A stretch of 64,000 nucleotides of DNA from Condylostoma magnum (taxonomy: Eukaryota; Ciliophora; Heterotrichea; Heterotrichida; Condylostomatidae): assembly GCA_920105805.1 (NCBI GenBank), contig CAKKTI010000017.1, positions 1 through 64,000 of the forward strand, read 5' to 3'. Shown piece after piece: positions 11,483 through 22,363 of the stretch. Every line of letters starts with the position of its first letter. Position 1 is the first letter of the stretch. The position numbers were made by a program, and so were the translations under genes. The notes under the pieces are model-generated. The model worked only from the letters and a program-made list of their open reading frames with translations. It had not been told where the DNA came from and made no database searches.

Positions 11483-11938
11483 ATGACTGAATCTAATACA
11501 AAATCCAAATACTCCCCTCCTTAAAGACCAAAGTCAGCGTATATTCTATTCAATGAAGTAAATCGTTAAAACATACAAGATGAAAACCCTGAAATATAAG
11601 GCAAAGAGCTCATGATACTTTTAAGTAGATAATGAAAATCATTAGGCTTAGATGAAAAGGCTCCATATAATATAAAAGCAGAATAAAGTAAAGAATTATA
11701 CGACAGATAGCTTTAAGAATACATAGAATTTGGATTTTATCATGATTAAGTAGGATAACCAATTAAAATACGCAAAGATGGATTAAAACGCAAGTCAAGT
11801 CTTTCTCCAACTCCAGTCCCTAGAAAACAATAAAGTAGTAAAAGAAGTAAAAAGGGCAAAAAGGAAGAAAGAAAAGAAGTGTAACCAAAAAAATCTGGAA
11901 AAAGAGGAAAAACTGGTAAAAGAGGTAAGAAAAAATGA
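11483..11938 (+). CDS. HMG-box protein
   Basis: 151 residues. An HMG box occupies about residues 12-75, beginning with RPKSAYILF and containing the WKSL core; such boxes bend DNA. The C-terminal half is a Lys/Arg/Ser/Gly tail ending KRGKKK, typical of small abundant chromatin proteins. The stop is TGA; the next gene lies in the same frame 18 nt on. Likely nuclear, architectural chromatin protein. Confidence 0.88.
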
Positions 11939-11956
11939 TTTAATAAAAATTAAAAA

Positions 11957-12295
11957 ATGGAAAGAAATGTTGAATTAAGCTCATTTCCTCAAACTATACA
12001 GCAACCTTAGATCGATGCATCGGATATCAGTTATATTGACTCTGATTAGACTCCTTTTCCTAAGAAAACTCTTATAGCTGCTATAGCACTGCTGATTTCC
12101 GGAATAGTTCTGATTATACTAGGATTCATAGAAGAAATAGTAGATGTAGATCCCAGTAAGGGAATAGCGTTTTGAATTCTGGGCTCATTAGTAATAACAC
12201 CTGGCTTATACTACAGCTTTTAGTTCTATAAACTTCATAAAGCTAAAAATCCACTAGAAAGAATGCAAATTTTAAGAGAACTGCCTGAATTTTAG
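11957..12295 (+). CDS. TMEM230-like two-pass membrane protein
   Basis: 112 residues with two membrane segments (ALLISGIVLIILGFI and IAFWILGSLVITPGLYYS) and a C-terminal ELPEF, matching the layout of the TMEM230/DUF872 family, whose members end in D-I-P-D-F-x. TMEM230 proteins act in endosomal and secretory vesicle trafficking. The Trp in the second membrane segment is a TGA codon. The stop is TAG exactly where the family ends. Confidence 0.75.
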
Positions 12296-12314
12296 TATAA
12301 TTAATTATATTTAC

Positions 12315-12701
12315 ATGATAAGTTTGTTTTTTGGCATATTTTTCTATGCTTTGGCTGTTTTTAGTTTTTGTTTACTTTTATTATTTAATTTGAGAACTAA
12401 TTAGACAATCCCGCCGAATTTTTGAAAGAAATGTTTTTTAAGCTTTATTGGAAGTAATTGATTTAAATATCTAATTGTGCTATTCTTTGTTGAAATACGA
12501 AATCTGTTGCTCTGTCAGTGCCTATAGGGTAATTTTATTATTATTGGCCATCTATAGTTAAGGAAAACCACGGCTAGGAAACTATAGACAAATAAGACCT
12601 GGGAATCATAGAATTGTTAATTTTAGTAATTGAGCAGATATATACATTATTACTTTTATTGATTATGTAAAACTATATATATTTTAGCTAATTTCAAGTA
12701 A
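12315..12701 (+). CDS. possible small membrane protein
   Basis: 128 codons open from an ATG 20 nt after the TMEM230-like stop to a TAA 14 nt before the convergent minus-strand stop. Two hydrophobic stretches occur near the N terminus (FFGIFFYALAVFSF and FKYLIVLFF). No family recognised. Support is only the open frame and the gene spacing usual in this window, so it may be chance. Confidence 0.3.
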
Positions 12702-12715
12702 AAAGCATGTAAATA

Positions 12716-15700
12716 AATCTAATTTATTAATCTTCTTATTGAGTAAAATGTACCTATAGCAATTACTAATATAACTCCAACAGTAAGTGCACTAAAAGAT
12801 ACTGTAGGTGTACGGAATACAACGTGTTCAATTGCGCATAAGCAAGCCCAAGATATAATTCCTAATTCTGTAGATACCCAAATATTATAACTTCCCGCTA
12901 AGCATGGCTTTTCAATAAAAGATAGTATTAAAAGGATTAACAAAGCTACTATTGTAATCAGTAATTATACTAAAAGTTCCTATGCATAAAACACAAACAG
13001 AATTGCAATTATTAGCTTGAATTATCTAAGCAAAATAATAAACCATGGCTCAAATTTTAGATCTAAAGAATGATCCTTATACTCAATTTACGGACTTAGA
13101 GTAATTGCAAATGGGTAATAAATAAGCAGAGATACAACATCAGCTAGCCAGTATCCAAACCAAGTACTAGAGAAGCACTCAATATCCTTATTCATTGATA
13201 ATACTAGGTCATTGCCATCATACTCACAATTATAAATATCAATTAATCCCTTTACAACGATTGTAAAAAGTAACTATCCACAAAGCTACATAAGTAAAAT
13301 AAGATAGAATTAAAAATCTGCAGGACTTAAACGATAACCGTCCTTATTCTACCCAAATTTTCCTTATCTTGTTTAGTCCCAAGCCCACGGTATCAGGCAA
13401 ATAAATATTCATGAAGTAACTATTACACCTCAGAATGTTAATTAAAAGCTATCAATCCTTAGCTTTAGTACTAAGCTTATATATTACACATTGCTCATTT
13501 CACTTTCTTAGCCTTCAGGTTCATCTGATAACCAGTTAACATAAAAAACTGGAATAAGGAATAGAGACATTTCTAGTATATGGCTTATTACGCCTACCAT
13601 ATTTGTTGCATTACAATATAAGATTATTTATTGTTTTGGTTGTTATTGCACATTTTAGCAGATATTTTCTAGTATATTGATAAGTTCGTATAATTGGGGA
13701 GGCTGGCCAAATTATGTTTCAATGAATTATGAGATTCCTTATTCTTCTGTTTTAGTTTATGAGTTTGATTTATTAATTATTTTTTATAGGAAAGTTCAAC
13801 AACCACTTATCTATTCCTCACTATTTTCTTCCTCAAGGTCTTAATTTTCCCATTCTTCTTTCTCTATTATTTACTTTTTTTAATCATTCCATGTATAAAT
13901 TTGTTATTAGATTTCTGTTATTGAATCTGTTATTGAGTATTCCTCGGAATCTATATCTATGTCTTAATTTCTTTAAATCTATGCCAAAATATTCAATTAT
14001 TGTAGCTTATTCTCTTATTTAATTTACTACAAATTTGGAAAAGAGCAGTTTACTAATTACGGCTTGTTTTAAGCTATATTTATATAGAAAACACACTCAA
14101 ATAAATCTTACTCTGTATTATAATTATATCTCATTGCTGCTTTTTCCCATTCAGGTAAACAATGATTTAAGAAAGTAAATTTTTTCATTTTGTGTTCATT
14201 TAGAGTAATTTCATTGTAAATAATACTACAAATGGTTCATCCTATAAGATTATTTAAGCCTAGATCTTAGCACATGTGATAATAAGAAAACTCTTCTAAT
14301 TATTATCCAGGGCTTTAATTTGAATAGTGGTCAAATAACATTTCATACCAATCCATTCTCAAAGAATAACTCTTATGCAGTTTTGAATACTCTGAACTTC
14401 CTAGAATGTAATCTTGTTGTATTAAATGTACTGAAGTATTTCTCAACTCATGCAATTACGAATGTAAATACTCTGCATATTCCATCTATTAGTAATATTA
14501 ATCTTTGTACTTTTATAACTTTAATTATTTTTAATACTCAGTTTTCTCTTTCAATTATTCTTATAGCGATTAAATTTTCTCATGATACAATTCTAAATAA
14601 TCTTTGAATACTTTTTGATTAACTTCTTATCTTACTTAGTCCATTTCTTATTCAATGTCTTACTTTCCACACATATTCTATGCTCATTTGAGGAATCCTG
14701 ATGCTTTTTATTTTATTTTATTTTTGCTCTAAATTTATTTCTATAGTTTTAAGTCTTAACGCTTCTGAATAATCTCCATAGTTGTATGATCCTTCCTAGT
14801 TTATCTTTTAGGTATGTATGATAAGCCATTATCTTCTTCAAATATTTATTGTAATTATTTTTCACCTTTTTTCTATGAATCGTATATAAATCTAGCTATA
14901 TCTGGGTCTATTTTAACCTTTTTACTATTCAAGCTTTTCTTTATATTTCTACATGCTATCTTTGCAAGTTTTTCTCTTTCAGAAGCTCTGATACTAAATT
15001 AATAAACAATGCTAGCTATAGTTACAACAGTGATTAATAAACTTAGACAATAGAATACTGTTAACCTTATAATCCATTCTTTCTCCTAATGCGAGCTATA
15101 CTTAGTCAATATATACGGTAAAATTATTAAGAAGGGAAATATAATAAATCCTAAGAAGCTTATCCCACATATAGAAATAACAAGGTTTCCATACTACCTA
15201 AATGATAGCTTTGCAAGAATAAGAGTAATATAAAGTACAGTTTGAATAGTTAGAACTGTATTTGATGTTATTATTCCTGCCACGGCTATATCAAACTCAA
15301 ACAATGTAAATAGAAAAATCACAGTTATTGAACTGAAAACTAATAGGGCTATTATTCAATATCTAAGTGCCCTAGCAGCTATTATTTCAAAACACTTACG
15401 ATTGTTACTCGTGTCAATGTAATTACCTGTTCAAATCTAATCAAATGTTAGCTCATTTTCCTCAGCTTGGTATAGCTTTATATATAGCAAACTACTGATA
15501 TTAAATATGCAATAAACAAATGAAATAGTACAGCCTATTGTATATCCTTCAACTTACTTAGATATATGTTCCTTTATATTAACTTTTGTATAAGTATCCA
15601 CAATTACTGACATAGAGCATAAAACTATAAAAAGACTTTAAATTATTTTAGGAAATTTCAGACTTATGTATTGGTCTTCCTCTCTTATCATACAGTACTT

Positions 15701-17062
15701 AAGATACACCATCATAAAACAATAACCTAAAATTAAAAAAACTGTTCCACATACAATAAAACTAGTAAAATCGGCTATTTCTAGTATTATAAAGGGTACA
15801 AGTATTAAAGGAATCACTAAAATATAGCATAGGGCTCCTTGTAGCATTGAAGCAATTTAGTAATTACCTCTATTCAAATAGCTTATAGTATTCCAGTATA
15901 TTATGGATAATATTGTACTTATGAATAAAAATTAAAAGTACCACGTTTCTTCTATTGCAATTTCCATTGCTGTAAAAATTGGACTAACATTTATGCATAA
16001 TATAACTGAATATATTACGAGAATTATTTTTTGTTTTCCTTCTTATTTCAAATTAGCTAATACATAACTATTGCCTCCTATAACAAAAACAGGACTAGCT
16101 AAAATAGTAAGGAGATTAAGCATCCACTCATCAATTTTAAAAGTCTCGTCAATTATCTTTTAGTATATATCTGCTGCACTATAGCACACAATGAATATCA
16201 TGCCTATAAACTGAAGTACTATTGATATTATATCCAAGTTGATGTAAATAAATAGTATGATTCCATTACTTACATATCTCTGAATTCCCTAATCTGGCTG
16301 ATTTTTATTCCTAATGTTTACAACCAGATAAATTCCAAAAGCTGTTATTCAAATTAAATAAATTATAAAGAATAAACTGAATAAAGCTTTAAGATCTTCC
16401 CAGGATGCTCCTCCATCTTTTACCAGAACATGTACAAATACATTTAATAGAACAGTAAATAAACATAAGTATAGCGTTGCTGAAAAAATAAAGCCTAATA
16501 AAGCAGATTTAGTCTCAGTTATATAGTTCCTTATATACCTTACAATACTGAAATAAATCAAAAGTAAGGGTAAATAGATTAAATATCAGGAATCTGAAAA
16601 AGTTAAGGAATCAAGTAGAAACAAGCTTACTAATAGTACAATAGGAATTACTACAAAAATTGTTATAAAAATGAAGAAAATTCATATCCTTAGTCTTAGT
16701 TTCATATAGAATATCCCGCAAAGTGAGCTTGTTGCTGATATAAATAAAGCGAATTTTCCAAATTCAAACTACAATTCCAATTCAGAATCCAAATCTAAAA
16801 TTTTAAGCACTATTAGAACAGATGACAAAAGCATTGAGCAAAGATAAAGGACTACTTCGATTATGTCATACTTATTAATTTCTTTCGTTAAAAATTTTCT
16901 TTATTTTCTAATTAAATTGTATATTTCATCTGCCTATCCTTTCAATCTTTAAACCAAAGTTTCGTGATCAATTTCATCACTTTTATCCTATATCTAAATA
17001 TCATCATTTGAGATTACTTAGACTTCCTATACAGTTAAGTCTTAATTTACCTCTGCTTTCAT
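12716..17062 (-). CDS. large protein: multi-TM domain, coiled coil, second multi-TM domain
   Basis: 1,448 residues in one uninterrupted frame. The N-terminal 70 residues are acidic. About 14 membrane segments follow (roughly residues 75-690). A cytosolic Gln/Lys/Glu-rich coiled coil spans about 720-1000 and an acidic low-complexity stretch (EEYSITDSITE, EKEEWENQD) about 1000-1130. A final block of about 7 membrane segments begins near MVGVISHILEM and ends with RRLIN before TAG. No named transporter or receptor signature is visible. It could be two adjacent genes, since a stop codon can be sense here, but no gap or start context between the halves favours a split. Possibly a ciliate-specific membrane family. 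Confidence 0.6.
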
Positions 17063-17073
17063 TTTGATAATAA

Positions 17074-17637
17074 TTATGTAAATTTGGTTGTATAAAATAT
17101 AGAAATAAACGATTCAAAGGGTAATTGTTGATGTAACAGATCATTAACACTTCTATAATTATTTGCTAATAAAGTAGTATAATTATATGTATTCAAATAT
17201 ACATGAAAGCTCATAAATGTAATTCAATAGATTTTACATAATGTAAATTAATTGGTAATATCTGCTATAAGTTGTTCGTATTTTACAGCTTTAATAAGCA
17301 TGATAAGGTTAAGTCTTGAAATCCTATGTTTTATGCATATCTCATTTTACAATCGATAGGAAATAATTTGTATATAATAATCATACAGAAAATATATCTA
17401 TCTTTAATAATGAGTCCAAAGCTATTACGTAATCTAAATGGATTTACTAGCTAGATTAAGACATTAGCTTTATGAAACAACTCGCTATATGTTTAAGAAT
17501 GCTATAGACTTACATTAATTCATTTTTTATTTAACCATAATAATAACCTTATTATATCAGAATCTATTTAACTCTGAGCCTCTATTTTTTCTAAACGGAC
17601 AAATAATGCATGATACATTAGCACTAGTAGCTTCCAT
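17074..17637 (-). CDS. hypothetical protein
   Basis: 187 residues open between the neighbouring minus-strand genes. It starts 9 nt after the upstream stop and ends at TAA 11 nt before the next ATG. An N-terminal C-x2-C (SCIICPF) is present. Three TGA-Trp codons occur. No family recognised. It is in frame with the upstream EF-hand-like protein, so it could also be a long C-terminal extension of that protein. Confidence 0.4.
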
Positions 17638-17646
17638 TACAGTTTC

Positions 17647-17940
17647 TTATTTTTTCATCTCAATCAGACTAGGGCGCATGACTTGAAAAAACTCTCTAAA
17701 ATTTACTTCAGATTTGTTTCCTAGTGCCCTAATAGCTGGTACTAAGTACTCTATATCCGACCTTTTCTTAATTTTTCCAACGTGTACTAATCCCCCTTCT
17801 GGTTCTAAGTACTCAAAGCAATTGTATATAAATCTAACATCCTCTCTACTTATATTAGGACTTTCTATATAGTCGTCAATATTAATCATCTCATTCTGCT
17901 CCCCAGAGCAATTCCCAGCACAGTTAGAAGAATTTCCCAT
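17647..17940 (-). CDS. EF-hand-like protein with N-myristoylation signal
   Basis: 97 residues, starting MGNSSNC after GAATAAA. Gly2 with Ser5/Ser6 and Cys7 fits N-myristoylation plus S-acylation. Two degenerate EF-hand-like units follow (FIYNCFEYLEPEGGLV and EVNFREFFQVM). A Met three codons upstream gives the longest frame, but MGNSS matches the start context better. Ends at TAA. Likely a membrane-tethered calcium-sensor-like protein; calcium binding is uncertain because loop positions are lost. Confidence 0.6.
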   Translation of the reverse strand: MGNSSNCAGNCSGEQNEMINIDDYIESPNISREDVRFIYNCFEYLEPEGGLVHVGKIKKRSDIEYLVPAIRALGNKSEVNFREFFQVMRPSLIEMKK

Positions 17941-17956
17941 TTTATTCAAAAATTAT

Positions 17957-19060
17957 CTATAAAGAAAAGTCAGGGGTTTGCGTATCATCCTGGTCCACCA
18001 AGCTCTCAAACACTTACTGCTTGTTGTACTCTGAATCCACAATCGCCTTTAAATAAAGCACAGTTCTCCCTAATTATAAAGCTACTGTATCATTATCCAA
18101 AACAATATCCCCATTAGCTTAAATCAAAGTACCAAACTTACTCTGATTGTCCCTTAATATAAACTTACCGTCGATATAATAAATCAAAGCATGGGCCCTT
18201 GATACAGATATATCAGTTATTCTGACATCACTGTCATGACTTCTTCCCATTTAAGCCTAGGTTTCCCCGTTAAAGCATAAGGAGTAAATTCCTCGTCTTT
18301 TGTGTCTGTCTTATGATATAGCCTCAAGTACAAGACAGGGCAGACTTTCATACTCAGTTTAAAAGCACTGATAAAGTTGCTAATTATGCCAAATTCTAAA
18401 TGGAAACGAGGTTTTGCATATTTCACAGTCCATATTTGGCCATGAAAATGTAAAAACTTTCTCATTGATTCGCTTTTCTATACGAGAGTTTATCCACTGT
18501 TGGAGACAGTGGAGATGAATTTTCTGCATAGACCCTGAGCACTCACATGGAGATATTAAAGGATTTTCCTCTGTTTCACAATCATCGAGACATATACGGC
18601 ATGCGGCTTATTCGGTTTCCAATATAGGATTGCTTTGTCTTGCATTTAAGTCTAGGTTCTAGTTATCATTATTGGCCTCTAAAACCCTGTACTTGACACG
18701 GCCTAGTTTTATTATATCGCCTTGTTGCAAAGTATAACCGTTTGTATTATCAGGAAGAGTCTAGTATTTAGCTATTAACCATACCGAGTCTTCTTCTATT
18801 TGTTAAACAGTAAAACGGCCTCTGTGTTAGTTTTGTTCATTGTAGGTCAGTTTTAGGAGAGACTTACCAGCTTCGTAAGGGTCATCAGGGCTTTGTTCAC
18901 AGACTTAGTCGTTTTAGCATATTAAAGTACAGTCGTTGTGGATGTTTAAGGTGTTGTGCACTATGTTGCGGGACTCGTAATCAAATAAGTTGTGGGAGTC
19001 TCGTTGCCATGTTGTTGATTGTACTATAACGCTTAGTTGCTTTTTTGGTTCTTACTGCAT
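17957..19060 (-). CDS. FHA-like / RING-CH / FHA protein
   Basis: 367 residues. An FHA-like segment (about 70-150; LQQGDIIKLGRVKYRVL) is followed by a RING-CH (RINGv) finger at about 165-235: C-R-I-C, C-E-C-S-G-S-M, H-L-H-C-L-Q-Q-W, then C-x2-C. A clear C-terminal FHA domain follows (MGRSHDSDVRI, SVSRAHALI, DNQSKFGT). FHA domains bind phosphothreonine; RING-CH proteins are usually membrane-linked E3 ligases, but no membrane segment is seen here. A phospho-dependent ubiquitin ligase is inferred. Stop TAG, 16 nt before the next gene. Confidence 0.82.
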
Positions 19061-19443
19061 TTTTTCAATAATTTATATATAGTACACTTAAATAAAAGAG
19101 GGTATTGAAGAAATTTTAGATTTTTTGCATGGTTTTAATATAGATTTTATGTGTGATTTTAGATTATTACGGGGAAAATGTTGTCAGATCTTATTGGGAA
19201 TGTTTATTGAGTGTTTTGTTATAGGATATTTCTGCATATTTTTATCGATTATCACTAGATAATTATGTTATAAACTCTATAAGTGAATAATAACTTATTT
19301 TTAGTTAAATTGATATAATAATTATTGCAAGGTTTCATTTATCCAATTAAATAGATTTGTAATGAGATACTATATAAAATGAATTAGTAATTCTGTATGT
19401 CAATGATTGTATGAATGCCTATATGACAAACTGGTTGTTTTAA
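19061..19443. other. region without a recognised gene, left of the assembly gap
   Basis: Upstream of the FHA gene and downstream of the kinase cut by the gap. AT-rich. The minus strand just left of the gap stays open for about 17 codons and could be the very end of the kinase or of another gene. Nothing else recognisable. Confidence 0.4.
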
Positions 19444-19543
19444 NNNNNNNNNNNNNNNNNNNNNNNNNNNNNNNNNNNNNNNNNNNNNNNNNNNNNNNNN
19501 NNNNNNNNNNNNNNNNNNNNNNNNNNNNNNNNNNNNNNNNNNN
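19444..19543. other. assembly gap (100 N)
   Basis: A run of 100 N, a conventional placeholder; its true length is unknown. It removes the C-terminal end of the calcium-dependent protein kinase on the minus strand. Confidence 0.98.
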
Positions 19544-21169
19544 CTTAAACTCTTAAAAATCAATTTCTCCATCTCCATTATTATCGATCTACTCAATAAT
19601 TTAGTCCCATTCCTAATCTCCATCATCAATACCAAAAAACTCCTTTAACTCCTAAATAGTAATGCTTCCACTATCATCCTTATCAACAAATTTAAAGGCT
19701 TATTTTAACTTATCCTCAGTAAGAACTTTTCCTCAATCCATACAAGCAGCCAGAAACTCGGTAAAATCGATACATCCCGACCCATCTGAGTCGATTCTGT
19801 TTATGATTGTTTCAAAGCTTAAAACACCCTGCATATCAAGCTGCTCAAACCCGTATTGAAGTTCCTCTCTTGTAATCTACCCATCCCCATCTTTATCCAG
19901 CATAAGAAAAAGCCTTTTAAAGTTTTCTGTTTCCTTATTATCCAGCATTTAAGATGCAATGAACTCCAAAGCCGCGTTCTGCAGTTTATGCCCTGCTTGA
20001 TACTTGCTTAAATTCTGAAAGGTCTAAATAGCAATATTCCTATCCGCCATTGAAGTCTGTTATCTGGACTGTATTCAAGTATCCTGCAAAATTACCTCAG
20101 CACTTGGCCTTTCCTAAGGATTCAAGCTCAACATACGATTAATTAAACTTTTAGCATCTTGGGAAATATTGACTCATTCCAACCCGGAAAAGCTGTAACT
20201 TCCTCTTATAATTTTGTTGAAAATTACCCTGTCATTTGGACCGTTGAATGGAGGTTTCCCACTGAGCATTACGAACAAAATCACCCCACATGACCACACA
20301 TCACATCTATCGTTGTACTTTCCCTGTAGAACCTCCGGAGCTATATAATACGCCGTTCCAGTTCTTTTAGTCATGATTTCTTTTGGAGATACTTTCATAG
20401 ACTCTCCGAAATCTATTACTTTTAATAAGGCATCATCCCTGTCGTTTTCCAATAGCAAGTTTTCAGGTTTTAGGTCTCTATGCACAATTCCTGCTCTATG
20501 ACAGTAGGTAATAGCTGACATTAGTTGATACATATACGCAGCAGCTTTGTTTTCCGAGAAGTGTCGGGATGCAACAATTCTATTGAAAATTTCTCCTCCA
20601 TGGCAAATCTCCGTCACGATGTGTAAGTAATGCTTATCTTCTAAGACTTCGCATACTTTTATGATGTTTGGGTGATCTAATGCACGTAGTATCTCTACTT
20701 CCTGTAGTAGTTTGTCCCTTGTATCGCCTATCTTTTTATGAGGAATTGACTTAATGGCTCGTTCTACATTAGTGTCTTTATGCGTGGCCCTGTATACAGC
20801 TCCAAAGGACCCATCACCTAGCTTTCCTATTAAATTATAACAATCCAGTAAGGGCTTTTAGGAAATAGTTATAAAGTTACCTCTGTTCACTTTAATCCCA
20901 GCACTTGGAAGTATAGTTCCCCTATGTTTCCTTTATCTTATTTAATTACTTTCTTTCTTACTTTTCTTTCTACGTTTGCCTTTCTTGCGTTTATGATTTC
21001 TAACAGGCATAATTTCTAAATTAGGAGCAGACTCAGGCTATTCTATCATCTCATTTTCTTGTATATTCTACTCATTATCTTAATCCTCCAAGATCTAAGG
21101 TAGTATATTAGATTCAGGGGTTACTTCTTACTCTGTGTAATTATGAGACTATAAAGAACAACAACCCAT
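19544..21169 (-). CDS. calcium-dependent protein kinase (CDPK), C terminus in gap
   Basis: 542 codons up to the gap. The N terminus MGCCS fits myristoylation plus palmitoylation. A basic linker (about 65-90) precedes a kinase domain (about 115-380) with GDGSFGAVY, AIKSI, HRDLKPEN, DFGES and APE. Four EF-hand loops follow: DKDGDGQITREEL, DSDGSGCIDFTEF, DKDDSGSITIQEL and DNNGDGEIDFQEF. The Trp residues of GLEW and DTWIQ, conserved in the family, are TGA codons. CDPKs couple calcium to phosphorylation in ciliates, plants and apicomplexans. Its start codon is only 14 nt from that of the divergent transposase-like gene. Confidence 0.93.
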
Positions 21170-21183
21170 TTTAGATTAAATAA
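21170..21183. promoter_or_regulatory. 14-nt divergent spacer between two start codons
   Basis: The CDPK (minus) and the MULE-derived gene (plus) have start codons separated by only 14 nt of A/T-rich sequence. Any promoter and 5' leader for both must lie here or inside the opposite coding region. Confidence 0.6.
21173..21181. repeat. 9-bp direct repeat copy (left)
   Basis: AGATTAAAT immediately before the start of the MULE-derived gene; the same 9 bases recur in the same orientation at 22332-22340, across its stop codon. MULEs make 8-11 bp target duplications, but the sequence is AT-rich and no terminal inverted repeats adjoin it, so chance is quite possible. Confidence 0.35.
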
Positions 21184-22338
21184 ATGGAGCTTTAGGAGGT
21201 CCTAAGACAATCGAGTTTTTACACAACTGAATGGCAACTGAAAATGCTAAGCCGCAATAAAGTTTGGTTTCTGGACACTTAAAATCTCTCATTTTAAAAG
21301 TATAAGTAAGCTGGCAGTACTTAAATCTTTATAATTTTATGCTAAGATGCTGGAACTTAGATAATAGTTCCATGTTTCTTTGGTGTTTTCCCACCTAGCT
21401 CTTAGGATCACTACGCTATTTTGTATTAAAAGCTGTTACAGGCCTTGACATAAAGTGCCCCTGACCCTTTGAGCCCTATGTTTATTATTGCAGACTATGA
21501 TCTTAGCTTAAGACACGCCTTGACTTAGTTTTTCCCGAATGCATAGGTGTATGGGTCCATTATTCATAGATCGAGACTATTGTTGAGCATATCTAAGAAT
21601 GTTAAATGTCCAATTATGGGAATTAAAACCGGGGCCATTATGCGACAAACTTTCCTATTGATTGCTTACTTAATAGTTATTTCTATGCTGCCATACTAAA
21701 CTGCAGTTTTACTTTTCTAAGGAATCAGCGAGGTTATGGATACTACAGCATTTTAGGAGGTTTTACAGGAGTATGCTGCATTGTTCATTGATGAAGGGTC
21801 TGTGTACAGAAATGAGGCAACGTTTTATAGTATAATCAATCAGAAGTTCTTTAAGGTTGCTACACCAGCTATAGAGGGATATCATTATAGGATCAGAGAG
21901 CTCATGAAGACTTTCAGTGTTTCTAATGTTGAGACTCTAGTTGAGAAGATTATAAAGGTAGAAGAGCCACATTTTAGCAGTAAAGTCACTGAGGTTATCT
22001 TAGGGAGGATAATTGCTCCTGAGTTGCCTGAAAAGTTTTTCTTCGAGCGCATAATGGGATCTTTGCCTGTTGCTACTATGGTGGCTGATATATACGGAAC
22101 TATAGAACTATTTGAGCCATTCGAAATAGCATAAATGCTTGTAGGGTAAAATTAAAACTTGCAACTGCCTTAAAGAAGATCATTAGTAAGTCTTTGCGAT
22201 CTGGAAGAATACAAGAACTCACTGATCTAGTCAAGTGCATTTCACCCAGATGTAATAAAAAGTTATATTGAGAGAATTAAAAACTATAAGTAATCAAAGG
22301 AGCCTGAAAAAGTAGAAGAGGAATTTGTAGCAGATTAA
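21184..22338 (+). CDS. MULE-type transposase-derived protein
   Basis: 384 residues with the layout of the MULE transposase domain. The candidate catalytic triad is FLDTQ (first Asp), IIADYDLSLRHALTQFFPNA (second Asp, with the family's FP-N-A), and AIEGYHYRI (Glu, matching the family's V-E-G-W-H). No N-terminal DNA-binding zinc finger or C-terminal SWIM finger is seen. It is one uninterrupted frame packed between host genes, and no terminal inverted repeats are visible at either side. A host-adopted (domesticated) gene is therefore as likely as a mobile one. The TAA at 22132 is read as Gln because the coherent reading continues to TAA at 22336. Confidence 0.72.
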
Positions 22339-22340
22339 AT
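22332..22340. repeat. 9-bp direct repeat copy (right)
   Basis: Second copy of AGATTAAAT, containing the TAA used as stop of the MULE-derived gene; paired with 21173-21181. Confidence 0.35.
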
Positions 22341-22363
22341 ATTTACATAGATAATACTATAAA

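Noticed and set aside
14320-14607. 95-residue plus-strand ORF
   Set aside because: Shadow of the coiled-coil section of the large minus-strand membrane protein; Leu/Ile/Phe-rich as expected for the antisense of Gln/Lys/Asn codons.
21170-22363. Complete mobile MULE with terminal inverted repeats
   Set aside because: The ends show no inverted similarity and flanking genes leave only 14-25 nt on each side; only a 9-bp AT-rich direct repeat is present.
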